Below are positions 1 through 9,044 of a stretch of DNA of 50,432 nt, in pieces (within the stretch, counting starts at the first letter, position 1; the number at the start of each line of letters is the position of its first letter). The notes under the pieces were generated by a model. The model ran no database searches and was not told where the DNA came from. It saw nothing but the letters and a program-made list of their open reading frames with translations. Origin of the DNA: Pseudomonas sp. A-1 (GTDB lineage: Bacteria; Pseudomonadota; Gammaproteobacteria; Pseudomonadales; Pseudomonadaceae); contig NZ_SSTC01000027.1 of assembly GCF_004801855.1 (NCBI RefSeq), forward strand, positions 1 through 50,432, given 5' to 3'. The position numbers and the translations under genes are program-made.

Positions 1-347
1 AAGCTCTCTTCCGGCTCCAGGTTGCCGAGCATCGAGCAGCCGGTGCGCATGACGTCCATCGGGTGGGCGCTGGCCGGGATGCGCTCGAGCACTTCCTTGA
101 GGGCCTGGGGCAGGTCGCGCTGAGTCTGCAACTGGGTCAGGTAGGCGTCCAGCTGGGCCTGGGTGGGCAGTTCGCCGTAGAACAGCAGGTGGGCGACTTC
201 CTCGAACAGGCAGTCCTTGGCCAGCTCGCGCACGTCATAGCCGCGGTAGGTCAGGCCGGCGCCTTCCTTGCCGACGGTGGACAGGGCGGTCTGTCCGGCG
301 ATCTGGCCGCGCAGGCCGGCGCCACTGAGCACTTTTGCTTCAGCCAT
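1..347 (-). CDS. prpC: 2-methylcitrate synthase, N-terminal part (cut by window edge)
   Basis: PrpC condenses propionyl-CoA with oxaloacetate in the cytosolic methylcitrate cycle. The 115 residues present match the Pseudomonas PrpC N-terminus: MAEAKVLSGAGLRGQ, then a citrate-synthase-type strand-turn with LTYRGYDVREL, and PMDVMRTGCSMLGNLEPE near residues 98-115. The ATG at 345-347 is preceded by AGGAGA, which fixes the start. The catalytic His and Asp residues lie beyond the window. In most pseudomonads prpB lies directly upstream of prpC; here the upstream side holds a KfrA-like gene on the same strand, so prpC must start its own transcript or be read through from that gene. Family assignment is firm. 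Confidence 0.9.
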   Translation of the reverse strand, partial: MAEAKVLSGAGLRGQIAGQTALSTVGKEGAGLTYRGYDVRELAKDCLFEEVAHLLFYGELPTQAQLDAYLTQLQTQRDLPQALKEVLERIPASAHPMDVMRTGCSMLGNLEPEES

Positions 348-473
348 GGCGTTCTCCTCTTGGATTTGTTCTGGGTGGTTTTCCGCGCCGATGGCCTTGT
401 CCGAGGCGCAAGACGGCGCTGCTGGCGGCAGTTTCTATCAGGCTGGCCCCCTTGCCGGCGTCGAACCGGGGGT

Positions 474-541
474 GGATTTTGCGGGTGGAAAATCCGCGGG
501 CAGGGGTGGAGGTGCCCGGCCGGAGCTGGCGCCGGCCGGGC
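474..541. terminator. two hairpins between the kfrA-like gene and prpC
   Basis: GCCCGGCCGG at 514-523 pairs perfectly with 532-541 (8-nt loop), and GGATTTT at 474-480 pairs with AAAATCC at 489-495. They lie just after the stop of the leftward kfrA-like gene. There is no clean T-run, so termination is inferred from position and stem strength only. The rest of 348-554 shows nothing else recognisable. Confidence 0.4.
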
Positions 542-554
542 GTTCGCGGCGGAG

Positions 555-1637
555 TCAGGATGCGGAGTCGTCCCGCGCCTCGGCCGCGGCCTCCGCGGAT
601 GAGCCGGCACCGGGCACATCCCCGGTTGCCTCGCCTTCGACGCCGTGGGGCTCGGCGCGCTCGGCAGGTGCATGTGCGGCGGCCAGCCGCAGCTGGGCGG
701 CCATCTCGATCAGGCTCGCCTGCAGCGCCTCCGTCTGGCGCGCCTGCAGGGTCATGCCCTCCACCTGTCGGGCAAGCTCTCCCTGGAGATCCTCAACGCG
801 CGACTGCAGCAGGGACTTGCCGGCCTCCGCCAGGCCGAGCTGCTCCCTGAGGCCGGCGCAGGCGCTGGCCTGGCGCTCAAGGTCGGCCTCCCGGCCCGCC
901 ATGTCCCTGCGCAGCTGCCGGGCCTCGGTGACGAGGCGCTCGTTGTCGCGATTCAGCCGGGTCAGCTCGTCCTGCTTGACGATCAGGGTCTGCTGCAGCT
1001 GACGCAGCTCCACCTGCAGCTGCTGCACCTGCGCCTCGTGGCGGCGCTGCTCCTGTTCGCGCTGCTCCTTGCTGGCCGTGCGGTAGTGCTCCAGCGCCTC
1101 GCGCGCGTGCTGGTGCTTCTGCTCCAGCGAAACGACCTGGGCGTCGCGATCGGCCAGGCGTGCGGCCAGATCCTCGCCGGCCTGCAGCAGGCGCGCGCCC
1201 TCGATCTGCGCCTGGTGGCGCAGCTGCTGCTCCTCTGCGCAGGCAGCGCGCGCGGCCTGCAGCTGCCCGCTCAGGGCGGCGTTGTCGGCTTCGAGCTGGC
1301 GGATGCGCCCGGCTGCCTCGGTCAGCTGCTGCTGGTACTCGACCCGCTCGCGGGCCAGGGCCTCGCGCTCCGGCGCCACCGTCTGCTGCGCTTCTTCCTC
1401 CAAGCGCGCCGCCAGTTGCGCCACCAGCTCGCCAAGCTCCTGGCCGAGCGTGACTTCCTGTACGGGCCGCTCGCTTTCGGACGCCTCCAGCTCCCTGAGG
1501 TAGCGGTGGATGGTGGTCTTCGAGCCGGTATTGCCCAGCTCGACGCGTACCGCATCGATGCTGGGGTGCTCGCCGCGCGCCAGCAGGGTCTGGCGGGCCT
1601 TGTGGACCAGCGCCTTGTTGATGCCGCCTCGGGCCAT
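555..1637 (-). CDS. KfrA-like DNA-binding coiled-coil protein
   Basis: A 360-residue protein. Residues about 5-60 fit the KfrA N-terminal DNA-binding domain (PF11740): a helix-turn-helix with HPSIDAVRVELGN followed by GSKTTIHRYLREL. Residues about 60-310 form an almost unbroken alpha-helical coiled coil rich in Glu, Gln, Arg and Ala. The last 50 residues are a low-complexity Ala/Glu-rich tail. KfrA of IncP plasmids is an autoregulated protein that helps plasmid segregation; chromosomal homologues exist in pseudomonads and have no settled role. AGGAG lies just upstream of the ATG. The AT-rich upstream region carries palindromes that could be its own operator. It sits alone, with prpC downstream on the same strand. 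Confidence 0.8.
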   Translation of the reverse strand: MARGGINKALVHKARQTLLARGEHPSIDAVRVELGNTGSKTTIHRYLRELEASESERPVQEVTLGQELGELVAQLAARLEEEAQQTVAPEREALARERVEYQQQLTEAAGRIRQLEADNAALSGQLQAARAACAEEQQLRHQAQIEGARLLQAGEDLAARLADRDAQVVSLEQKHQHAREALEHYRTASKEQREQEQRRHEAQVQQLQVELRQLQQTLIVKQDELTRLNRDNERLVTEARQLRRDMAGREADLERQASACAGLREQLGLAEAGKSLLQSRVEDLQGELARQVEGMTLQARQTEALQASLIEMAAQLRLAAAHAPAERAEPHGVEGEATGDVPGAGSSAEAAAEARDDSAS

Positions 1638-2039
1638 GGGTCGCTCCTACGATTTCGTACTGTATTACGTGTTATGTACATATGTAGCATGATACGCAGA
1701 TATGCTGTACATGAAACAGTCGATTCTATGATTGTATAAACAGGACTTATCCAATCTGATAGGCGGAAATGCCGCTCCACTGTCGCTGGCCGGTACGAAA
1801 TCGGCCTGCCGGGAGTGGCTGGCGTGGAAGAGGAAGAGAAAAGGCCGTCTGGATTCCGGCCAGAGCGGAGCAGATCCCGCGCAGGCGCTGCCGGTTCCGG
1901 GCGCGGATCGACGCGCGCTGGCGGGCACGGGGCAGGACGCCGGGGAGGGGGTGATGGCGGCGTGCCGCCGCCTGCCGGCTCCGGGCAAATCCCTTACCAT
2001 AGTGCCGCCCCATCTGATGTCCTGACCGGAAACCGTCGC
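1638..2039. other. 400-bp divergent intergenic region
   Basis: This is the promoter region between the leftward kfrA-like gene and the rightward helicase gene. The half next to kfrA (about 1650-1745) is strikingly AT-rich for this window and contains nested palindromes. The half next to the helicase (about 1790-2039) has the window's usual GC content and shows no recognisable gene. Open frames crossing it carry no ribosome-binding site or family similarity that I can recognise. Confidence 0.6.
1674..1712. promoter_or_regulatory. nested inverted repeats, candidate KfrA-like operator
   Basis: ATGTAC (1674-1679) is mirrored by GTACAT (1707-1712), AGCAT (1686-1690) by ATGCT (1702-1706), and TACATATGTA (1677-1686) is itself a perfect palindrome. 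The block lies 37-75 bp upstream of the kfrA-like start codon, in the AT-rich stretch. Autoregulation through such palindromes is known for plasmid KfrA; here it is inferred. Confidence 0.5.
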
Positions 2040-4022
2040 ATGCTGTCTGCCGTCAAGCGCTACAAACTGCTCCTCTCCGGAGTCCTGGCGCGCTACTTCC
2101 CGCGCACCGTGGCCTACCTGCGCGCCGAGCGCGAGGCCGCGCTGTTCCACCAGGCGCCGGCGCCGCGGGCCAACAAGCAGGGCAAGGCGTCGGCCGGCAA
2201 GGCCCGCCCGGCGGCGAAGCAGCCAGGCGCCAGGTCAGCCAAGACAACCAAGGCCGACAAGGCAGACAAGCCGCGGGCCCCGGCCAGGCCGCGCGGCGGC
2301 GCCGGCATCTACGGCCCGGCGCTGCTGGCGGTCGAGCCCGCGCAGGTCGAGGCCATGCGCGCGCGGGTGGCCGAGGCGGTGGCCGCCGGGGTGATCCGCG
2401 CGCCTTCGGACGAGCAGTGGGCGATGATCCTCGCCCGCCAGCCGGCGACCCGCATCTTCGCCGGCGCCGGCTCCGGCAAGTCCACCACCCTGGTGCTGCG
2501 CGTGGTGTTCATGCTCTGCCACCTGGGCATCCCGGCCGAGCGGCTGACGGTGATTTCCTTCACCAACGCCTCCTGCGCCGAGCTGCGCGAGCAGCTGCTG
2601 CGGGTGCTGGGCTTCTGGCAGTACCCCTTCAATGAGGCGCAGGCCCGCCACTGCGTGCGCACCTTCCACTCGGCGATGGCGCAGCTGGCCCGCACGCAGC
2701 TGTGCACCCCGGCCTGGTTCGAGCAGCTGGACGACCGGGCCGCCGCGACCGACGAGCCGGACACCCCGCTGGGCGGCGGCCGCCTGCGGCCTGCCCAGCA
2801 GCGCCTGCTCAAGCAGGCCTACCAGCGCTGCTATGCCGAGGAGCCGGGTTTCGCCGAGCGGGTGCACGCGCTGCTCGGCCTGCCGGCGCCGAGCGGCAAG
2901 CGCGGCCGCGCACCGCTGGACGGTCTGCGCCTGGCCGGCGAGTTCGCCGCCGTGCCGCTGTTCGAGGCCTTCTACGCCCAGGCCGGCTTCATCGATAGCA
3001 TCGGCCTGCGCATCGACCAGCTGGATGCCGGGGCGCTGGACTGCCCGGAGCGCGAGCGCAGCTTCGTCGCCGCGCTGGTGGCGTTCTGGAAGCACTTCGA
3101 GGCGGTTCTCGAGGAGCAGGGGCTGCTGACCTTCAACGGCGCCTTCCAGCGCCTCACCCGCCAGTTGGCCGAGGGCGGCGAGGGCATCGCGGGCGAGGCC
3201 CTGGCGCCCTTCGCCCATCTGCTGATCGACGAATTCCAGGACATCTCGCCGCAGATCGTCCAGTGGCTGCAGGCCGTCCACGCCAGCCTGGCGCGCCGCG
3301 GCGAGCCGGTCAGCCTGATGGCCATCGGCGACGACTGGCAGTCGATCTACGGCTGGCGCGGCAGCTCGCCGGAGCTGTTCATGGACTTCGACAGGCACTT
3401 TCCCGGCAAGGGCAAGGCGAAGGCCAGTGCGGTGCTCAACCTCTCCACCAACTACCGTTCCATCGAGCCGGTGATCCGCGACGGCGAGCGGGTGCTCGCC
3501 GCCGTGGCGGTCAAGCAGGCCAAGACCAGCCAGGCGGCCAGGGCCGTGCAGCCGGGCGACCATGGCGTGCAGGTGGTGACCGGCTTCGAGCTGAACAGCC
3601 GTATGCCCGAGCTGCTCGCGCAGGTGCGCGCCCAGTGCGAGCACGCCGCCAGCCGGCAGAGCGCCGAACGCATCGCGGTGCTGCTGCTCAGCCGGCGCAA
3701 CGAGCCGTTGCAGCAGATCCAGCGCGAACTGGGCCGCAAGCTGCCGGTCAAGGCGCTGACCATCCACCGCGCCAAGGGGCTGCAGGCCGAGGTGGCGATC
3801 ATCGTCGACGACTGCGCGGCGCCCGAGCCGCACCCGCTGCGCAACGCGCTGTACGCCCGCTCGGGCTTCTTCCGCAACAGCTACGACCAGGCCATGCAGG
3901 ACGAGAGCCTGCGCCTGGCCTACGTGGCGATCACCCGCGGGGTGAGCCGGGTGCTGTGGTTCACCCGCAAGGCGCAGGGGGCGACCAGGTTGCTCGGCCG
4001 CGGCGCCGCGCAGACGCGCTAG
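2040..4022 (+). CDS. UvrD/Rep-like superfamily 1 DNA helicase
   Basis: A 660-residue ATP-dependent helicase. Visible SF1A motifs in order: Walker A GAGSGKST near residue 141, IDEFQD near 395 (motif II), [14 protein letters not shown] near 427 (motif III), NYRS near 470 (motif IV), TIHRAKGLQ near 574 (motif V) and YVAITRG near 627 (motif VI). The first 35 residues are basic and hydrophobic; residues about 40-85 form a Lys/Ala/Pro-rich linker unlike UvrD or Rep. It has an N-terminal extension as HelD does, but I do not recognise it as HelD. The frame stays open upstream to 1815; ATG 2040 was chosen because the family-like sequence starts there, and its ribosome-binding site is weak. Likely role: repair or processing of stalled DNA structures. 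Confidence 0.85.
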   Translation: MLSAVKRYKLLLSGVLARYFPRTVAYLRAEREAALFHQAPAPRANKQGKASAGKARPAAKQPGARSAKTTKADKADKPRAPARPRGGAGIYGPALLAVEPAQVEAMRARVAEAVAAGVIRAPSDEQWAMILARQPATRIFAGAGSGKSTTLVLRVVFMLCHLGIPAERLTVISFTNASCAELREQLLRVLGFWQYPFNEAQARHCVRTFHSAMAQLARTQLCTPAWFEQLDDRAAATDEPDTPLGGGRLRPAQQRLLKQAYQRCYAEEPGFAERVHALLGLPAPSGKRGRAPLDGLRLAGEFAAVPLFEAFYAQAGFIDSIGLRIDQLDAGALDCPERERSFVAALVAFWKHFEAVLEEQGLLTFNGAFQRLTRQLAEGGEGIAGEALAPFAHLLIDEFQDISPQIVQWLQAVHASLARRGEPVSLMAIGDDWQSIYGWRGSSPELFMDFDRHFPGKGKAKASAVLNLSTNYRSIEPVIRDGERVLAAVAVKQAKTSQAARAVQPGDHGVQVVTGFELNSRMPELLAQVRAQCEHAASRQSAERIAVLLLSRRNEPLQQIQRELGRKLPVKALTIHRAKGLQAEVAIIVDDCAAPEPHPLRNALYARSGFFRNSYDQAMQDESLRLAYVAITRGVSRVLWFTRKAQGATRLLGRGAAQTR

Positions 4023-4066
4023 CTGCTCGGCGGAAGCGAGCCGTCACCCCTGCAGGCGGTCGATCA

Positions 4067-4088
4067 CCCGGCGCCGTCGGGCGCCGGG
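4067..4088. terminator. hairpin between convergent helicase and atoB genes
   Basis: CCCGGCGCC (4067-4075) pairs with GGCGCCGGG (4080-4088) across a 4-nt loop, inside the 76-bp convergent gap. It has no T-run on either side, so bidirectional termination is a positional inference. Confidence 0.45.
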
Positions 4089-4098
4089 GTTGTCACGC

Positions 4099-5280
4099 TC
4101 AGGGGCGCTCGATGGCCAGCGCCACGCCCTGGCCGCCGCCGATGCACAGGGTGGCCAGGCCGCGCCTGGCGTCGCGGCGGATCATCTCGTGGAGCAGGGT
4201 CACCAGGATGCGGCAGCCGGAGGCGCCGATCGGGTGGCCGAGGGCGATGGCGCCGCCGTTGACGTTGACCTTCTCCGTGTCCCAGCCGAGTTCCTTGCCG
4301 ACCGCCAGCGCCTGGGCGGCGAAGGCCTCGTTGGCCTCGATCAGGTCGAGGTCGGCGAGTTGCCAGCCGGCCTTGTCCAGGCAGCGGCGGGTGGCGGCCA
4401 CCGGGCCGATGCCCATGATCGCCGGATCGACGCCGGCGTTGGCATAGGCCTTGACGCGCGCCAGCACCGGCAGGCCCAGTCGCTCGGCCCTGGCGGCGCT
4501 CATCAGCAGCACTGCGGCGGCGCCGTCGTTGAGGGTCGAGGCGTTGCCGGCGGTGACGCTGCCGTCCTTCCGGAACGCCGGCTTGAGCTTGCCCAGGCTC
4601 TCGGCGCTGGTGCCCTCGCGCGGCTGCTCGTCGACGGCGAAGGGCAGCGGCTCGCCCCTGCGCTGCGGGATCGGCACCGGGGTGATTTCGTCGGTGAAGC
4701 GGCCGGCCGCCAGCGCCGCGCAGGCCTTCTGCTGCGAGGCGGCGGCGAAGGCGTCCTGCTCCTCGCGGGACAGGCCGTATTTCTCCACCAGGTTTTCGGC
4801 GGTGATGCCCATGTGGTAGTCGTGGAAGGCGTCCCACAGACCGTCGTGGATCATGCTGTCGAGCATCTGCGCATGGCCCATGCGCAGGCCGGTGCGCGCC
4901 TTGGGCAGCACATAGGCCGACAGGCTCATGTTCTCCATGCCGCCGGCGATCACCACCTCGGCGTCGCCGCAGCGGATCGCCTGGGCGGCCAGGTGCAGGG
5001 CCTTGAGGCCGGAGCCGCAGACCTTGTTGAGGGTCAGCGCCGGCACGGCGTGCGGCAGGCCGGCGAGGATGGCGGCCTGGCGGGCGGGGTTCTGGCCGGC
5101 GCCGGCGGTGAGCACCTGGCCGAGGATCACCTCATCGACGGCGGCCGGGTCGAGGCCGGTCTTCTCCAGCAGGGCGCGGATCACGGTGGCGCCCAGTTCG
5201 GCGGCGGGGATGGCGCTCAGCGCGCCCTGGAAGGCGCCGATGGCGGTACGGGTGGCGGCGACGATGACGACTTCGTGCAT
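4099..5280 (-). CDS. atoB: acetyl-CoA acetyltransferase (biosynthetic-type thiolase)
   Basis: A 393-residue thiolase, the usual length of the PhaA/AtoB family. It interconverts acetoacetyl-CoA and two acetyl-CoA. Active-site elements are intact: nucleophilic Cys in [11 protein letters not shown] near residue 88, NEAFAAQ, His in [14 protein letters not shown] near 349 and the second Cys in CIGGGQG near 379. It is the last gene of a leftward group with the two CoA-transferase subunits. Together they would convert acetoacetate to acetoacetyl-CoA and then to acetyl-CoA. The same order (LysR, transferase A, transferase B, atoB) is known in P. aeruginosa as the dhcR-dhcA-dhcB-atoB block used for dehydrocarnitine and ketone-type acids. 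Confidence 0.92.
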   Translation of the reverse strand: MHEVVIVAATRTAIGAFQGALSAIPAAELGATVIRALLEKTGLDPAAVDEVILGQVLTAGAGQNPARQAAILAGLPHAVPALTLNKVCGSGLKALHLAAQAIRCGDAEVVIAGGMENMSLSAYVLPKARTGLRMGHAQMLDSMIHDGLWDAFHDYHMGITAENLVEKYGLSREEQDAFAAASQQKACAALAAGRFTDEITPVPIPQRRGEPLPFAVDEQPREGTSAESLGKLKPAFRKDGSVTAGNASTLNDGAAAVLLMSAARAERLGLPVLARVKAYANAGVDPAIMGIGPVAATRRCLDKAGWQLADLDLIEANEAFAAQALAVGKELGWDTEKVNVNGGAIALGHPIGASGCRILVTLLHEMIRRDARRGLATLCIGGGQGVALAIERP

Positions 5281-5349
5281 GGGGGGGCTTCCCTTGTTGT
5301 GATTGCGGGCTGCGCTGGCGGGCGAGGCGGCTGTCGCTGCGCCCCGCCT

Positions 5350-5379
5350 GGTGGGAAATCGCTGCGCGAGTTTCCCACC
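5350..5379. repeat. hairpin repeat GGTGGGAAA...TTTCCCACC
   Basis: A 9-bp perfect stem (5350-5358 with 5371-5379) around the loop TCGCTGCGCGAG. The same 12-base loop recurs exactly at 16871-16882 in another hairpin, so this is a dispersed repeat family. It lies between the CoA-transferase B and atoB genes. Confidence 0.7.
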
Positions 5380-5408
5380 CTGCCGTTGGTTCGGTGCCGG
5401 ATCGGGCG

Positions 5409-6068
5409 TCAGGCGAAGTGCATTTCCGGGACGTGCTCCGGCACCACCAGTTCGCCGGCGGTCTTGGCGACGATCTCCTCGACGCTCACCCCCGGTGCGC
5501 GCTCCTTGAGCACGAAGGCGCCGTTCTCGATCTCCAGATAGGCGAGATCGGTCAGCACCCGGCGGATGCAGCCGGCGCCGGTCAGCGGCAGGTTGCAGCG
5601 CGGCAGCAGCTTGGACTCGCCGTCCTTGGAGGCGTGGGTCATCAGCACGATGATGTTCTCCGCGCCGGCCACCAGGTCCATGGCGCCGCCCATGCCCTTG
5701 ACCAGCTTGCCGGGGATCATCCAGGAGGCGATGTTGCCCTGCACGTCCACCTCGAAGGCGCCGAGCACGGTGAGGTCGACGTGGCCGCCGCGGATCATGG
5801 CGAAGGACTGCGCGGAGTCGAAGATCGCCGCGCCCCTGGTGGCGGTGACCGTCTGCTTGCCGGCGTTGATCATGTCCGGGTCCAGTTCCTCCTCGGTGGG
5901 GAAGGCGCCCATGCCGAGCAGGCCGTTCTCCGACTGCAGCATCACCTCGATGCCCTCGGGCACGTAGTTGGCCACCAGGGTCGGGATGCCGATGCCGAGG
6001 TTGACGTAGTAGCCGTCCTTGAGCTCGCGCGCGACGCGCTGAGCCATCTGTTCGCGGGTAAGTGCCAT
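5409..6068 (-). CDS. 3-oxoacid CoA-transferase subunit B
   Basis: A 219-residue beta subunit of a class I CoA-transferase (ScoB/AtoA/DhcB type). It moves CoA from a donor such as succinyl-CoA to acetoacetate or a related 3-oxoacid. The catalytic Glu is in SENG (Glu47), preceded by the family motif [28 protein letters not shown] and [14 protein letters not shown] are also typical. ATG 6068 has AAGAGG upstream and begins with the standard subunit start. The gene follows subunit A by 35 bp and precedes atoB by about 130 bp, which contains a hairpin repeat, so atoB may be expressed at a different level. Confidence 0.9.
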   Translation of the reverse strand: MALTREQMAQRVARELKDGYYVNLGIGIPTLVANYVPEGIEVMLQSENGLLGMGAFPTEEELDPDMINAGKQTVTATRGAAIFDSAQSFAMIRGGHVDLTVLGAFEVDVQGNIASWMIPGKLVKGMGGAMDLVAGAENIIVLMTHASKDGESKLLPRCNLPLTGAGCIRRVLTDLAYLEIENGAFVLKERAPGVSVEEIVAKTAGELVVPEHVPEMHFA

Positions 6069-6103
6069 CGCAGGCCTCTTCTTGTCAGGTAATGGCGAAA
6101 GGG

Positions 6104-6802
6104 TCAGGCGCGCACGGTGCGCTTTTCGATGCGCTTCTCGAAGCTGCCCTGGATGATCCGGTCGACGTAGATGCCGGGGGTGTGGATCTGGCTGGGCTCC
6201 AGCTCGCCGGGTTCGACGATCTCCTCCACCTCGACCACGGTGATCCGCCCGGCGCTGGCCACCAGCGGATTGAAGTTCTGCGCGGTGTGGCGGTAGATCA
6301 CGTTGCCGTAGTGGTCGGCCTTCCAGCCCTTGACGATGGCGAAGTCGCCGGTGATGGCTTCCTCGAGGATGTAGTGGCGGCCCTTGATCTGGCGGGTCTC
6401 CTTGCCCTCGGCCACCGCGGTGCCATAGCCGGTGGCGGTGAAGAAGGCCGGGATCCCGGCGCCGCCGGCGCGGATGCGCTCGGCCAGGGTGCCCTGCGGA
6501 GTCAGCTCGACCTCCAGCTCGCCATTGAGCAACTGCTGCTCGAACAGCGCGTTCTCGCCGACGTAGGAGGCGATCATCTTGCGGATCTGCCGGTCTTCCA
6601 GCAGCACGCCCAGGCCGAAGCCGTCCACCCCGCAGTTGTTGGAAACCACGGTCAGGCCGCGGGTGCCGCGGCGGCGGATTTCCGCGATCAGGTTTTCCGG
6701 GATGCCGCACAGGCCGAAACCGCCGGCCAGGATGGTCATGTCGTCGGTCAGCCCGGCCAGGGCTTCCTCGTAGCTGCCTACTCGCTTGTCGAGTCCACTC
6801 AT
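6104..6802 (-). CDS. 3-oxoacid CoA-transferase subunit A
   Basis: A 232-residue alpha subunit of the same CoA-transferase. The glycine-rich CoA-binding loop [13 protein letters not shown] is at residues about 27-39, followed by [12 protein letters not shown] and [16 protein letters not shown], all hallmarks of the ScoA/AtoD/DhcA family. First gene of the leftward ketone-body group; its start faces the divergent LysR gene across 123 bp, which is the standard place for control by that regulator. Whether the natural substrate is acetoacetate or dehydrocarnitine cannot be told from sequence alone. Confidence 0.9.
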   Translation of the reverse strand: MSGLDKRVGSYEEALAGLTDDMTILAGGFGLCGIPENLIAEIRRRGTRGLTVVSNNCGVDGFGLGVLLEDRQIRKMIASYVGENALFEQQLLNGELEVELTPQGTLAERIRAGGAGIPAFFTATGYGTAVAEGKETRQIKGRHYILEEAITGDFAIVKGWKADHYGNVIYRHTAQNFNPLVASAGRITVVEVEEIVEPGELEPSQIHTPGIYVDRIIQGSFEKRIEKRTVRA

Positions 6803-6877
6803 TGCTGCGCCTCTTGTCGTCGTCGAGCCGGCAGCCGCGCTGCCGGGCGTTGACCGAGAGCTTCTGTGTTCGGCGTT

Positions 6878-6924
6878 GATTTGTTAAGTTTGTTTTTGAA
6901 ATCGATTGATCGGGAAAACAAATC
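6878..6924. promoter_or_regulatory. inverted repeats in the LysR/CoA-transferase divergent promoter
   Basis: TTTGTTTT (6889-6896) is mirrored by AAAACAAA (6915-6922), and GATTTGTT (6878-6885) by AACAAATC (6917-6924); the palindrome ATCGAT sits at 6901-6906 between them. The block ends right at the LysR start codon and is the AT-rich core of the divergent region. It is a good candidate for the LysR binding and autoregulation site. Confidence 0.55.
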
Positions 6925-6925
6925 A

Positions 6926-7846
6926 ATGACCGTCAAGCAGTTGCGCGCCTTCCTCGCCGTGGCGCAGAGCCTGAGCTTCGCCCAGGCCTGCGAGCGTCTG
7001 CACCTGTCGCAGCCGGCGTTGAGTCTGGCGATCAAGAGCCTGGAGGACTCCCTCGGCGGTCCCCTGCTGGTGCGTACCACGCGCAGCGTGGCGCTGACCC
7101 CGGAAGGCGAGACGCTGCTGCCGCTGGCCCGCCGCCTGCTCGCCGACTGGGACAACACCGAGGAGCTGCTGCGTCAGCACTTCACCCTGCAGCTGGGCAA
7201 GGTGGCCATCGCGGCCATGCCTTCCTTCGCCGCCAACCAGCTGCCGTTGCTGCTCCGGGCATTTCGCGACCGCCATCCGCGGGTCAACGTGGCGGTGCAC
7301 GACGTGATCAACGAGCAGGTGCTGGAGATGGTGCGCAACCACCGGGTCGAGCTGGGCATCGGCTTCGAGCCCGAGCAGGCCGGAGAGCTGGAGTTCACCG
7401 AACTGTACGCCGACCGCTTCGTCGCCGTGCTGCCGGCCGACTCGCCGCTGGCCCGGCAGGCGCAGGTCGGTTGGGAACAACTGCTGCAGGGCGACTTCAT
7501 CGCCCTGCAGCGGCCGTCGGCGTTACGCCTGCTGCTCGAGGAGAGCCTGGCGCGCAGCGGGCGCACGCTGACGGTCGCCTTCGAGAGCCACCAACTGGTC
7601 ACCGTGGGACGCATGGTGGCCTGCGGTCTGGGGGTGAGCGCGATCCCGTCGCTGTGCATCCGCCAGATGCAGGAACTTGGCGCGGTCTGTGTGCCGCTGG
7701 ACGAGCCGGTCGTCGAGCGGCGGGTGGGCCTGCTGTGCCACGCCGGGCGCAAGCTGTCGAGCGCGGCGCAGGCCCTCCGGGCGGTGATCATGGAAGTTTC
7801 GCGCTCTCCGACCGGGGGCTTCGGGCTACCCGTGGTCCCGCGCTAG
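6926..7846 (+). CDS. LysR-family transcriptional regulator, probable activator of the CoA-transferase operon
   Basis: A 306-residue LysR protein. Residues 1-60 are the winged helix-turn-helix (LRAFLAVAQSLSFAQACERL, then HLSQPALSLAIKSLE), followed by the linker helix and a two-lobed substrate-binding domain with VELGIGFEPEQAG and the usual MVACGLGVSAIPS. ATG 6926 is preferred over a possible start at 6866 because MTVKQLRAF is the conserved family start. Divergent from the CoA-transferase/atoB genes, matching the position of DhcR in P. aeruginosa. It should respond to a pathway acid or its CoA ester. Its stop is 3 bp from the convergent secreted-protein gene. Confidence 0.88.
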   Translation: MTVKQLRAFLAVAQSLSFAQACERLHLSQPALSLAIKSLEDSLGGPLLVRTTRSVALTPEGETLLPLARRLLADWDNTEELLRQHFTLQLGKVAIAAMPSFAANQLPLLLRAFRDRHPRVNVAVHDVINEQVLEMVRNHRVELGIGFEPEQAGELEFTELYADRFVAVLPADSPLARQAQVGWEQLLQGDFIALQRPSALRLLLEESLARSGRTLTVAFESHQLVTVGRMVACGLGVSAIPSLCIRQMQELGAVCVPLDEPVVERRVGLLCHAGRKLSSAAQALRAVIMEVSRSPTGGFGLPVVPR

Positions 7847-7849
7847 TCC

Positions 7850-8593
7850 TCAGCGCCTGGCCAGCGCCAGCTGGTCCAGGCGCTCGATGCCCTTGCCCAG
7901 ATAGCGCACCGCGCTGCGCGAGGCGACGCCCTTGCCGGAGTCGAGCAGGTGCGGGCGGATGAAGTTGTAGTCCGTCCATACCTTGCCGAGCGTGGCGCCC
8001 GCGTCCGGCAGTTCCTCGAGCAGTGCGGCGTGGCGGGCGGCGACGCGCTGGTCGATCTCGCGGAAGCTGTCCTCGTGGAAGTCCACGGCGAAGATCCCCA
8101 GGTTGGTGAAGGCCTGGGTCTCGTAGAGCAGCAGCAGGCGACCCAGATCGAGGCTCTGCTGCTGCAGCCGCCCGGCCGGCGAGTCGTCGGCGCCCGTTCC
8201 GCCATAGGCTGCCGCGGCGGCCTTCTCCAGCTCGCCGTGGGCGCGCAGCAGCGGGTTGATCCAGCGGGCGTACTGTCCGGCGGCATCCTCCGGCTGCTTC
8301 TCGAGCTGGGCGAGCGCCTCCTGCAGGCCCTGCACGGCCTCGCCGAGCCCCGGGGTGGCGGGCGCCTCGCCGGCCAGGCGTCCGAGGCTGGCGAGGTGTG
8401 CCCGGTAGGCCTCGCGAACCTCCGGGGAGAAGGTCGAGGCCGAGTCGTGATAGTTGAAATACACCAGCACGTTGGCGACCAGCAGGAAGCCGTGGCTGCG
8501 CATGGCGTGCAGACGGTCGCTGGCGTCGGTGGTGGCCCAGGCGGGCAGGGTGGTCAGGAGCAGCAGGGTCACTGCCAGAAGGCGGCGCAGCAT
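7850..8593 (-). CDS. secreted protein of unknown function
   Basis: A 247-residue protein beginning MLRRLLAVTLLLLTTLPAWA, a clear Sec signal peptide with a likely cut after AWA (residue about 20). The mature part is predicted mostly alpha-helical, with Ala/Leu/Glu-rich helices and two moderately conserved-looking stretches, HGFLLVANVLVYFNYHDSAS and FHEDSFREIDQRVAARHAAL. No cysteine pair, lipobox or catalytic motif is visible. ATG 8593 was chosen over longer frames because it starts the signal peptide and has AGGA 8 nt upstream. It is monocistronic and convergent with the LysR gene. I do not recognise a family; a periplasmic helical-bundle role is only a guess. Confidence 0.7.
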   Translation of the reverse strand: MLRRLLAVTLLLLTTLPAWATTDASDRLHAMRSHGFLLVANVLVYFNYHDSASTFSPEVREAYRAHLASLGRLAGEAPATPGLGEAVQGLQEALAQLEKQPEDAAGQYARWINPLLRAHGELEKAAAAAYGGTGADDSPAGRLQQQSLDLGRLLLLYETQAFTNLGIFAVDFHEDSFREIDQRVAARHAALLEELPDAGATLGKVWTDYNFIRPHLLDSGKGVASRSAVRYLGKGIERLDQLALARR

Positions 8594-8778
8594 GGTGGGG
8601 GCATCCTGTCGTTGGAGTGGGGGAGCTTGTCCGCGGCGCGTGCGCCGCCGGCGGAAATTACCGCTTCCATTGCCCGCGGCCGTAGTCCGCATGGACGATG
8701 TCGGCATTTTCTTCGCGAGTAGCATGAGGATCGCAACGAATCATTCCCGGGCCATGTCCGCCGGGCGGAGTGAATCCG

Positions 8779-8949
8779 ATGAAGCTGGAAAAACAAAAAC
8801 TGATACTGCTTCTGTTCTTCGTCATGACGGCACTGCTGCTGGTATTCCTCTGCGTCCACGATCCCTATGCCGAACGGCTGCGCGCGGACGACTTCATGGG
8901 CCTGATCCTCTCGCGGATGGGCCTGGCGCCATTTATCAACGGTTTCTGA
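8779..8949 (+). CDS. 56-residue single-pass membrane protein
   Basis: A short gene starting MKLEKQKLILLLFFVMTALL and ending APFINGF. GGAG lies about 10 nt upstream of the ATG at 8779. Residues about 7-26 form one transmembrane helix after a basic N-terminus, so the C-terminal tail (HDPYAERLRADDFMGLILSR) would face the periplasm. A strong rho-independent terminator follows 47 bp after the stop, which supports a real transcript. No family recognised. Confidence 0.6.
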   Translation: MKLEKQKLILLLFFVMTALLLVFLCVHDPYAERLRADDFMGLILSRMGLAPFINGF

Positions 8950-8995
8950 GGCGGTCAGGCCGCCTGTTCGCAACAAAACGGTCGAGCGTGTTTGG

Positions 8996-9028
8996 CGGTA
9001 ACCTCCAGGGGGGTTACCGTCTTTTTTT
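8996..9028 (+). terminator. rho-independent terminator
   Basis: CGGTAACC (8996-9003) pairs with GGTTACCG (9012-9019), followed by TC and seven T residues. It terminates the small membrane-protein gene at 8779-8949. Confidence 0.85.
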
Positions 9029-9044
9029 GTCCGTGCGTCGGTGT

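Noticed and set aside
1732-2025. Possible gene in the kfrA/helicase intergenic region
   Set aside because: No ribosome-binding site, low-complexity Arg/Gly/Ala translation and no family similarity.
2235-3833. 532-residue open frame on the minus strand
   Set aside because: Antisense to the helicase with all SF1 motifs in order; no motif of its own.
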